Shown here: positions 57,803-64,000 of the stretch, piece by piece
How the letters are laid out: every line of letters begins with the position of its first letter
Position numbering within the stretch: the first letter of the stretch is position 1
Assembly (NCBI GenBank): GCA_034414595.1
Contig: DAOULY010000002.1
Coordinates: 310,001 to 374,000 of the forward strand
Length of the DNA: 64,000 bases
From: DAOULY01 sp034414595
GTDB lineage: Bacteria > Chloroflexota > Dehalococcoidia > SZUA-161 > JAUWZY01
Direction: 5' to 3'
Translations under genes and position numbers: made by a program
Notes under the pieces: generated by a model
The model's database searches: none
What the model was told of the DNA's origin: nothing
Seen by the model: only the letters and a program-made list of their open reading frames with translations

Positions 57803-58768
57803 TTCTCGGTCATCTGAAACAGATGACGCCGTTTTCCCGCTCCTCGCCCGCGCCACGGCCATAGCCACCGCCATCGAGGTCAGGCCCCCAACTATAGCTA
57901 TGGAGACATAATAGAGTATTTTGGAGTCGCCCTGCTGGTCTGGCAGGCTGATGGACCCGGTGCCACGAGATGTCATGCCGAAAAGCACAAGTTCACCATC
58001 ATAACCATCGTAGAGCTGCGGGTGCTGGGCCGATATATGCCCTTCGCTGTGCTCCACAACCACTGGGCTTATGTAGCGGAAAAGCTCCTCTGCCGAGACC
58101 TCATTGTCGGAATTGACATCAACAGCCTCTAAGTTATCAAGGCCCTGCAAAAGATAGTAGGAGAAAACGCCATGCCTGAGTAACGTGTAGTCGAAAGACT
58201 CCTCATTCTCGGCACATGACGCCAGGATTACACGCCCGGCTCTCCCAAGGTCACCAAAGAAGCCAGCAGCATAGCAGGTGTCCAGAATGACAACCAACCT
58301 GTCCGATTTCAGCTCAGAGAGCCAATCGTCCAGCTCGGTATCATGGATGCTATTGGCATGGGTATCCAATGGTATGTCATAAGGCAACAAGCAGTTGTGG
58401 CCACAACACTGACAGGCATGTCCAGCGAAGAAGAAGAGCACAACATCTTCAACACCCACCTGCGGGGCTAACCAGCCAGTGACCACAGCCTCGATATTCT
58501 CTTTGGTGGCATCGCTATCGACTAAAATCTTGGTGTGATCTTCACCCCAGTAGCGGCTCAGGTAAACATAGAGCTCCCGGGCATCGTCATCGGGATATGC
58601 TAGGTCATGAGGAGGCTGCCAGTAGCTGAAATGCGCGTAATCGGATATGCCGATAATAACTGCCCAGTACTCAACTTCATCCGCCGATTGGGCATGAACT
58701 GGTAGCACAAGGACTAACAGCAGCGAAGTCAGAAGAAAAGCCCCAAGGACTCCGAGCACGTGGCGCAA
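57794..58768 (-). CDS. Secreted, membrane-anchored metacaspase-like peptidase (C14)
   Basis: 324 residues. The N-terminal signal sequence (LGVLGAFLLTSLLLVLVLPVHAQ) has an AxA-like cleavage site near residue 27. The caspase domain has YWAVIIGISDYAHF, the catalytic His in VVLFFFAGHACQ near residue 115, and the catalytic Cys in LVVILDTCYAAGFFG near residue 165. DVNSDNEVSAEELF near residue 220 is an EF-hand-like calcium loop. A C-terminal membrane helix (ILYYVSIAIVGGLTSMAVAMA) with a short basic tail fixes it to the membrane, active domain outside. Extra Cys pairs (CQCCGHNC) lie beside the His. TTG start with GGAGGTGG. It is the third gene after dnaE and the DUF2007 gene. Substrates are unknown; Arg/Lys specificity would be typical of metacaspases. 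Confidence 0.85.
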   Translation of the reverse strand: MRHVLGVLGAFLLTSLLLVLVLPVHAQSADEVEYWAVIIGISDYAHFSYWQPPHDLAYPDDDARELYVYLSRYWGEDHTKILVDSDATKENIEAVVTGWLAPQVGVEDVVLFFFAGHACQCCGHNCLLPYDIPLDTHANSIHDTELDDWLSELKSDRLVVILDTCYAAGFFGDLGRAGRVILASCAENEESFDYTLLRHGVFSYYLLQGLDNLEAVDVNSDNEVSAEELFRYISPVVVEHSEGHISAQHPQLYDGYDGELVLFGMTSRGTGSISLPDQQGDSKILYYVSIAIVGGLTSMAVAMAVARARSGKTASSVSDDRESD

Positions 58769-58796
58769 CCACCACCTCCAGCCCCATTATATCACT

Positions 58797-59006
58797 TCAT
58801 ATAATCGCGTGCCTGCTCAGTATGGCCAGTGCCTCCTTGACCGAACCCTCGGGAACCATAATCCGACAGGGCATGGAGGATGGCCCCAAGAAGGAGATAG
58901 CGTCCCGGGGCTCAATAGTCGCAGGGATTCCCTCATTTTGCAATATTTCCTGCCACATCTCAGCAGTGAGCTGATCCGGGGCTGTAGTCACGACTTCCCA
59001 CTTCAT
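58797..59006 (-). CDS. DUF2007 (putative signal-transducing protein) family
   Basis: 69 residues. WEVVTTAPDQLTAEMWQEILQNEGIPATIEP is the DUF2007 pattern (two-strand-helix half that pairs with itself), ending in CRIMVPEGSVKEALAIL. It is the small ferredoxin-like fold domain related to PII-like or ACT-like binding modules; no ligand is known. Its ATG overlaps the dnaE stop (59003-59006), so it is translationally coupled. The metacaspase gene follows 28 bp later. Confidence 0.8.
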   Translation of the reverse strand: MKWEVVTTAPDQLTAEMWQEILQNEGIPATIEPRDAISFLGPSSMPCRIMVPEGSVKEALAILSRHAII

Positions 59007-62000
59007 GGCCTTACAGTCACCCCCTCCTCGCCGACTAATTGCACCAACCGCTGATGGAGCTCTGGACAGTATCCAGTAATTATCTGAGGCACATCGAGCT
59101 TTGTCACCGTAGCACCGTCCTTGATAGCAAGATGTACGGTATCATCTCCGGGGAACCCTCTGAGGACATCAAAGACGTCTCTCAGCCTGGCAATATCAGC
59201 CTCATTGTCCTCACTTTGAGCTATGGTAATATGGAGCTGACGCGGCGGTGGCGATTGTGGCCTCTCCGGTGGATAAGGGATCGCGCTGTAACATACCAGT
59301 TGCACCCCACTGCCTCGCACTTTTACCTTACCCTTGACTACCAGATTGTAGCCCTCGACCCAGAGTTCCTTGGTCTGCTCGTAGACTTCAGTCCAGGCGG
59401 TGACCTCGATGCTGCCGTCCACATCTCCGAGCACAGCGCTGATGAAGGGACGGCCATTCTTGGTCGACAACTGCCGCATCGAGAGCACCTGACCGGCAGT
59501 GACTACTGTCTGCCCCACCATCTCCTCATCGATCTGACCACAGAAAACATCGACTTCTGGCGGTGGCTTCCTGGACCCCGAGCCTAAAGGTTTCTCCGAG
59601 AGCGAAACGCCGAGAAGCTCTCGCTCCCAGGTCGCTTTTTCGCTGGGTGAAACATCGATAGCAGGCAATACCAGCTCAGGCAGGGGCACGGCCACGCTCT
59701 CACCCCAGAGGTCAAACATGGTAGACTGCCCGCTTTCTCTGAGGCGACGTCCCCGCTGCGCCAATGACAGGATGCGGTCGACGCCCCCAAGAAGGGCACC
59801 GCGATCTCCAAGACAGTCCAAGGCTCCAGCCTTAACCAGGCTTTCCAGGGCACGTTTGTTAAGCCCCTGGAGCTCACCGTAGCGGCACAGATCATCGAGG
59901 GACTTGAATAGGCCCGCTTCGCCACGGGCGGCGATTATGGGTCTAATGGCAGAAAGACCTACGTTCTTTATCGCACCAAGGCCAAAGCGTATAGCCCAGG
60001 ACTCATTATCCCAACTCTCCACCCCAAAGGTCTCCCCGCTGTGGTTAATATCCGGCCCGAGTACGGGGATGCCCAGGCGGTGACACTCGGCCACCGCTGA
60101 GGCTATCTTGTCCTGATGCTCCATATTTATGGTAAGCAGGGCGGTCATGAATTCCACGGGATAGTTAGCCTTGAGATAAGCGGTTTTATAGGCCAGCATG
60201 GCGTAGCTTACCGCATGAGCCTTGTTGAAAGCATAGCCAGCAAAAGGTGAGATGAGTCCGAATACGTCCTCGGCGACCTTTCGAGAAAAGCCCTTGCCCT
60301 CTGCACCAGCGAGGAATCGCTTCCGCTCCTCAGCCATGATCTCAGGGATCTTCTTCCCCATGGCCTTGCGCACCACATCGGCCTGTCCCAGGCTATATCC
60401 GGCAAAAGCCTGCACAATTTGCAGCACCTGATCCTGATAGACAATAATCCCATAGGTCTCCTTCAGGATATCAGCCAGGGCGTGATGGGGGAAGTCAACT
60501 GGCTTGAGCCCGTGTTTGGCTTTGATGAAACTGGGCAGGTGTTGCTTGGGTCCCGGTCGATACAGGGCCACCATGGCAGCCAGGTCTGGGAAGGAGCTCG
60601 GCTTGAGTTCCTTGATATAGCGGCGCATGCCAGCGCCTTCAAGCTGGAAGACGCCAGCAGTCTGCCCCGAGGCCAGCAAGTCAAATGTCTTGGTATCATC
60701 GAGCGATATACTATCCAGGTCGAGTTCCACGCCCGTTGTCTCGGCGATAAGCTTCCCGGCCTCGTTGAGGATGGTCAGGTTGGCCAGCCCCAGAAAGTCC
60801 ATTTTCAGCAACCCGATTCGGGCGATATCGTCCATGGCGAACTGAGTGGTGACCAGGTCGGTATTATCGCCCCGGCTCGGTCGTGCCAGAGGCAAATGTT
60901 GAATCAAGGGCTCCCTGGATATCACCACACCGGCAGCATGCGTCGAGGCATGCCGAGTGGTGCCCTCAAGCTTTGAGGCAACATCCACCAGCCTCTTTAG
61001 AACCTCATCACTCTGATATATGTCTTTGAACTCCGGGATTTCCGCCAAAGCCTCCTCAATGGTGTTCAACACCGGTGGCACCAGTCTCACTACCCGGTCG
61101 ACCTGCGAATACGGCAGACCGAGGGCCCGACCAACATCACGAAGCGCAGCGCGGGCTCCCAACGTGCCGAAGGTAATTATCTGAGCTACCCTTTCAGAGC
61201 CATACCTCTGAGCGATATATGAGATGACCTCATCACGACGGTCGTCCTGGAAATCGAGGTCGATGTCCGGCATCTCCTTGCGCTCTACGTTAAGAAAACG
61301 CTCGAAGACGAGGTCATGGGCCAAAGGATCGATATCGGTGACGCCGAGACAGTACAGGACCAAGCTGGCGGCGGCGCTGCCGCGCACACCAAACAGAATT
61401 CCCTGCCTCCGAGTGAAGGAGATGACATCCCAGACAACGAGGAAGTAATTGGCGAACTGCGTTTCCCTGATTACATCGAGCTCATAGCGCAGGCGCTGCT
61501 CGATCTCCGGCGTCACCTCGCTATAGCGAGAAGGGAGATTCTTCCAGCAAAGCTCAGCAAGGTAGTCAGCAGCAGTTTGTCCCTTTGGCAGCTCCACCTC
61601 GGGGAGATGCAGGCGACCGAACTCGAGCTCAAGGTGACACATCTCGGCGATGCGCTCGGTGTTCTCCAAAGCCTCGGGATACTCCGGGAAAAGCTCGGCC
61701 ATCTCCTGCGGGCTTCTGAGATAGAAGGAGTCGTCGGGCATCCTGTTGCGCCTCTTATCGGAGACTACAGAGTTGGTCTGAATACAAAGCAGAATATCGT
61801 GGATAGGTGAATCAGCCCGGTCTACATAGTGCACATCGTTAGTAGCCACAAGGGGAATATCCAACTTACGTGCCACTTTCACCAGCGCATCATTGATCTC
61901 ATCGTATGTCGGGATGTCATCCGCTCTCAGATTGATGCCCTCTTTCTTTCCCTGGGCCGCCAGCCTTTCCCGATCTTCCTCGGTCAGCTCCCGGTTTGAG

Positions 62001-62518
62001 TGCTTCTGGAGCTCAATGAAGAAATCAGGGAAGACCTCTTTATGCCAGAGGGCAGCTCTCTCTGCCTCCTCCGAGCGCTTTTCCAGGATGAGGCGCTGTA
62101 TCTCACCGAGAGGGCAGGCGGAGAGCGCGATCAAGCCTTCGCTATGCTGAGTTAGAAGCTCCCGATCAACCCGCGGCCGATAGTAAAAGCCCTCCAGATG
62201 AGCCTTGGTGCTGAGCTGGATCAGGTTGTGATAGCCGACATCGTTCTTGGCCAAAAGTATCAAGTGGTAGTAGCTCTTATCGCTCGGGGTTTTGCTGTGG
62301 CGCTCTCGCGGTGCCACATAGACTTCACAGCCGATGATAGGATTTATTCCAACTTCCTTCGCCTGCAGATAGAATTGAATAGCACCATACAACACGCCGT
62401 GGTCAGTGATGGCCAGGGAGTGCATCCCCAGTTCTTTGGCCCGCTGAATGAGCTGGGGAATGCGACACATACCATCGAGAAGGCTGTACTCAGTGTGGAC
62501 ATGGAGGTGGGTAAACAT
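59003..62518 (-). CDS. dnaE: DNA polymerase III alpha subunit
   Basis: 1171-residue replicative polymerase of the DnaE1 type. The N-terminal PHP domain begins FTHLHVHTEYSLLDG. The palm has EMPDIDLDFQDDRRDEV with two catalytic Asp, and FGVRGSAAASLVLYCLGVTDIDP is the preceding conserved region. MGKKIPEIMAEERKRF and AGYAFNKAHAVSYAML are the fingers. A helix-hairpin-helix region (GLNKRALESLVKAGALD) and an OB-fold (VDVFCGQIDEEMVGQTVVTAGQV) near residue 1000 follow. Length is typical. ATG has no Shine-Dalgarno; an extended -10 box lies 23 nt upstream. It heads the operon with a DUF2007 protein and the metacaspase. Confidence 0.97.
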   Translation of the reverse strand: MFTHLHVHTEYSLLDGMCRIPQLIQRAKELGMHSLAITDHGVLYGAIQFYLQAKEVGINPIIGCEVYVAPRERHSKTPSDKSYYHLILLAKNDVGYHNLIQLSTKAHLEGFYYRPRVDRELLTQHSEGLIALSACPLGEIQRLILEKRSEEAERAALWHKEVFPDFFIELQKHSNRELTEEDRERLAAQGKKEGINLRADDIPTYDEINDALVKVARKLDIPLVATNDVHYVDRADSPIHDILLCIQTNSVVSDKRRNRMPDDSFYLRSPQEMAELFPEYPEALENTERIAEMCHLELEFGRLHLPEVELPKGQTAADYLAELCWKNLPSRYSEVTPEIEQRLRYELDVIRETQFANYFLVVWDVISFTRRQGILFGVRGSAAASLVLYCLGVTDIDPLAHDLVFERFLNVERKEMPDIDLDFQDDRRDEVISYIAQRYGSERVAQIITFGTLGARAALRDVGRALGLPYSQVDRVVRLVPPVLNTIEEALAEIPEFKDIYQSDEVLKRLVDVASKLEGTTRHASTHAAGVVISREPLIQHLPLARPSRGDNTDLVTTQFAMDDIARIGLLKMDFLGLANLTILNEAGKLIAETTGVELDLDSISLDDTKTFDLLASGQTAGVFQLEGAGMRRYIKELKPSSFPDLAAMVALYRPGPKQHLPSFIKAKHGLKPVDFPHHALADILKETYGIIVYQDQVLQIVQAFAGYSLGQADVVRKAMGKKIPEIMAEERKRFLAGAEGKGFSRKVAEDVFGLISPFAGYAFNKAHAVSYAMLAYKTAYLKANYPVEFMTALLTINMEHQDKIASAVAECHRLGIPVLGPDINHSGETFGVESWDNESWAIRFGLGAIKNVGLSAIRPIIAARGEAGLFKSLDDLCRYGELQGLNKRALESLVKAGALDCLGDRGALLGGVDRILSLAQRGRRLRESGQSTMFDLWGESVAVPLPELVLPAIDVSPSEKATWERELLGVSLSEKPLGSGSRKPPPEVDVFCGQIDEEMVGQTVVTAGQVLSMRQLSTKNGRPFISAVLGDVDGSIEVTAWTEVYEQTKELWVEGYNLVVKGKVKVRGSGVQLVCYSAIPYPPERPQSPPPRQLHITIAQSEDNEADIARLRDVFDVLRGFPGDDTVHLAIKDGATVTKLDVPQIITGYCPELHQRLVQLVGEEGVTVRP

Positions 62519-62541
62519 GGACTGCCCGCTAACTGTGCGAT

Positions 62542-62550
62542 ATTATAACA
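62542..62550 (-). promoter_or_regulatory. Extended -10 element for dnaE
   Basis: Minus strand TGTTATAAT (TGn plus perfect TATAAT), 23 nt before the dnaE ATG. No clear -35, as is common for extended -10 promoters. It stands back to back with the rpsU promoter. Confidence 0.55.
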
Positions 62551-62563
62551 CAGGGCAATTGTC

Positions 62564-62593
62564 TTGACATCCAGATGCAGCCGAAGTTATAAT
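62564..62593 (+). promoter_or_regulatory. Consensus sigma-70 promoter of rpsU-yqeY
   Basis: TTGACA (62564-62569), 18-bp spacer, TATAAT (62588-62593). Strong, as expected for a ribosomal protein gene. Confidence 0.8.
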
Positions 62594-62631
62594 GAGCACC
62601 GAAGCGCCCAAAAAGGAGGAGGGACTATGTA

Positions 62632-62829
62632 ATGAGTGATATCATAATCAAGGACAACGAATCAATAGATAGTGCTCTGCGCCGTTTCAACAAAAGGGTG
62701 CAGCAGGACGGAATCCTGGCCGAAATTCGGCGCAGAGAGTATTATGAAAAGCCCTTTATGAAGCGCAAGAAGAAAGAGGCAACCAAAAAGCGCAAAAGTC
62801 GGAAGAACTCATTGCGACCCCTCCCGTAG
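62632..62829 (+). CDS. rpsU: Ribosomal protein bS21
   Basis: 65-residue small-subunit protein. DNESIDSALRRFNKRVQQDGILAEIRRREYYEKP is the canonical bS21 core and the C-terminus is a basic tail (KRKKKEATKKRKSRKNS). Normal length. AAGGAGGAGGG is upstream. Between it and the ATG is an ATG-TAA start-stop (62627-62632), whose last A is the first base of the rpsU ATG; that short element is closer to the ribosome binding site than the gene's own start. It is followed 10 bp later by yqeY, as in many bacteria (rpsU-yqeY pair). Confidence 0.95.
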   Translation: MSDIIIKDNESIDSALRRFNKRVQQDGILAEIRRREYYEKPFMKRKKKEATKKRKSRKNSLRPLP

Positions 62830-62839
62830 GGAGCTCCAG

Positions 62840-63283
62840 ATGCAAGAGAGATTGATGTCCGAACTCAAAGAGGCGATGAAGAAGGGCGACAAGGTGCGCC
62901 AGTCCGTGATCAGATTAACTCGGGCTGAGATTCAAAATGCTGAAAAAGCTAAAGGCAAGGCCCTGGATGACTCCGCAGTGATCGACATCCTGTCCCGGGA
63001 GGTCAAGAAAAGGCGCGAGAGCATTGAGCAATTCGAGAAGGGAAAGCGCCAGGACCTGGTGGCGAAAGAGAAAGCAGAGCTGGACATCCTCCTCGAGTAC
63101 CTGCCGACTCAGATGTCACGTGATGAAATCGAAGCTCTGGTTCGCAATATAATCGAGGAAGTCGGTGCCCGGGGCCCCGGAGATAAGGGCAGGGTCATGG
63201 GCAAGCTCATGCCACAAGTCAAAGGTAAGGCAGAGGGAAAACTGGTCAGCGACATAGTTAACGAGCTCTTGGCGGGCTCTTGA
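62840..63283 (+). CDS. yqeY: GatB/YqeY domain-containing protein
   Basis: 147 residues, the stand-alone YqeY family related to the tRNA-binding tail domain of the GatB amidotransferase subunit. SELKEAMKKGDKVRQSVIRLTRAEIQNAEKAK is the family start. DDSAVIDILSREVKKRRESIEQFEKGKR and LPTQMSRDEIEALV follow, and the end KVSD-like LVSDIVNELLAG is conserved. The role is not firmly known; a link to tRNA-dependent amidation is supposed. GGGAGCTCCAG precedes ATG. Co-transcribed with rpsU and ended by the terminator at 63313. Confidence 0.93.
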   Translation: MQERLMSELKEAMKKGDKVRQSVIRLTRAEIQNAEKAKGKALDDSAVIDILSREVKKRRESIEQFEKGKRQDLVAKEKAELDILLEYLPTQMSRDEIEALVRNIIEEVGARGPGDKGRVMGKLMPQVKGKAEGKLVSDIVNELLAGS

Positions 63284-63312
63284 ACTGGTTATTAATTAAT
63301 GTATGCGTAACG

Positions 63313-63344
63313 AAGAGCAAGCTTGATGCTTGTTCTTTATTTTC
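63313..63344 (+). terminator. Rho-independent terminator after yqeY
   Basis: AAGAGCAAGC and GCTTGTTCTT form a 10-bp stem (one G-U) with a 5-nt loop, then TATTTT. Lies 30 bp after the yqeY stop. Confidence 0.8.
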
Positions 63345-63383
63345 CAGAGGTCAGATGACCGAGCCAAGCAAGGACTAACACAG

Positions 63384-64000
63384 TTGAAGAAGTTGAGATT
63401 TGGCGTTATCGTCTTCCCCGGAACCTGGAGCGAACGAGACTGTCACCACGCCCTGGATAAAGTCCTGGGACAGGAGGTGCACTATATCTGGCACAAGGAG
63501 ACCGACCTCTCCAACTATGACTGTGTCATCCTTCCCGGGGGCTTTTCCTATGGCGATTACCTCCGCCCCGGCGCTATCGCCCGCTTCTCCCCGGTGATGA
63601 CCGCCGTCGAGGGTCTGGCCCGCCAGGGGAAGCTGGTGCTCGGCATCTGCAACGGCTTCCAGGTATTATGTGAGTCCGGGCTACTCCCCGGTGCCCTGAT
63701 CAGGAACAACCACCTCCAGTACCGCTGCCAGTGGACGTACCTGCGTGTGGAGAACCACTCCCTGCCCTTTACCTCAGCCTGCCCCAAAGGGCAGTTGCTC
63801 GAGATTCCGGTATCGCACTACGAGGGGAGCTATTTTGCCGACGAGGAGACGCTGCGCCGGCTGGAGAAGAACGGCCAAGTGGTATTCCGCTACGTTACCG
63901 CCAGCGGGGAGGTAAGCGATGCCGCCAACCCCAATGGCTCACTGCACAACATCGCCGGGATCGCTAACGAGAGGGGAAATGTGCTGGGGATGATGCCCCA
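63384..64000 (+). CDS. purQ: Phosphoribosylformylglycinamidine synthase I (glutaminase subunit), 3' end off the window
   Basis: 205 residues seen of the usual 225-260. FGVIVFPGTWSERDCHHAL is the PurQ N-terminus. YDCVILPGGFSYGDYLRPGAIARFSPVM is the oxyanion region and LVLGICNGFQVLCESGLLPGAL carries the nucleophilic Cys. VENHSLPFT and IPVSHYEGSYF follow, and NPNGSLHNIAGI near the edge is the expected penultimate motif. It supplies ammonia for FGAM synthesis in the purine pathway. The start is TTG at 63384 (KKLRFGVIVFPG) with AAGGA 9 nt upstream; no better codon is in frame. Upstream is the terminator, so it begins its own unit, with purL probably beyond the edge. Confidence 0.92.
   Translation, partial: MKKLRFGVIVFPGTWSERDCHHALDKVLGQEVHYIWHKETDLSNYDCVILPGGFSYGDYLRPGAIARFSPVMTAVEGLARQGKLVLGICNGFQVLCESGLLPGALIRNNHLQYRCQWTYLRVENHSLPFTSACPKGQLLEIPVSHYEGSYFADEETLRRLEKNGQVVFRYVTASGEVSDAANPNGSLHNIAGIANERGNVLGMMP

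Noticed and set aside
59039..62548. Several open frames of 70-185 codons on the strand opposite dnaE
   Set aside because: They mirror dnaE codon structure, have no ribosome binding sites and no known domains.

Overview
The window looks like the chromosome of an anaerobic, subsurface-type Dehalococcoidia (Chloroflexota). This is inferred from the gene families: UPF0261/Tm-1-like proteins, PEP-swivelling-domain proteins, acyl-CoA mutase paralogues, a DUF5679 micro-protein, small CxxC zinc-ribbon proteins and a stand-alone EF-Tu domain-2 protein. No rRNA or marker phylogeny is available here, so the placement is tentative. Several genes appear to have leaderless or very short-leader transcripts.

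Left edge (1-1144): the 5' part of sucC and a complete tRNA-Ser(UGA), both on the minus strand. The tRNA is the left border of an integrated island of about 25.6 kb (about 1145-26770). The 39 bp running from the anticodon loop to the tRNA 5' end (1106-1144) recur exactly at 26771-26809. Beyond that copy lies what looks like the original tRNA promoter. A decayed tyrosine integrase sits inside the left end, and matching paired GCTAAC sites occur inside both ends. The cargo is metabolic: two UPF0261 proteins, an SDR, two proteins resembling the His-domain half of PEP synthase/phenylphosphate synthase, an FAD oxidoreductase, an adenylate-forming ligase, a three-subunit molybdenum hydroxylase, two glycyl radical enzymes with one activase, and a divergent GHMP-kinase-like protein with an extra C-terminal domain. 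The content suggests anaerobic handling of aromatic or other recalcitrant acids, but no substrate can be fixed from sequence.

Middle (27-45 kb): a B12-binding radical SAM protein, a zinc-ribbon protein and an LMW-phosphatase-like protein. These are followed by a tandem duplication of a histidine kinase plus stand-alone receiver cassette, whose kinase cores are alike but whose sensor halves differ. A probable GEMM-type riboswitch precedes the second copy. Next come a DUF5679 protein, a flavoprotein gene relic, a GcvT/LigM-like demethylase, a class II aldolase, a carboxyltransferase-domain protein and a hydantoinase/acetone-carboxylase-like pair (hyuA-hyuB).

Right part (45-64 kb) is housekeeping: dcd, a membrane-anchored protein, and a riboflavin operon (ribD, proteasome-like Ntn hydrolase, ribE, ribBA, ribH). 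Then an EF-Tu-like protein, dinB behind a consensus promoter and a LexA box, lysC, two acyl-CoA mutase large-subunit paralogues lacking key methylmalonyl-CoA mutase residues, ogt, a dnaE operon that also carries a DUF2007 protein and a secreted membrane-anchored metacaspase, then rpsU-yqeY and the start of purQ.

The points most worth following up are the tRNA-Ser island and its split tRNA 5' half, the mutase paralogues, the proteasome-like gene in the riboflavin operon, the GHMP-like fusion and the duplicated sensor cassettes.
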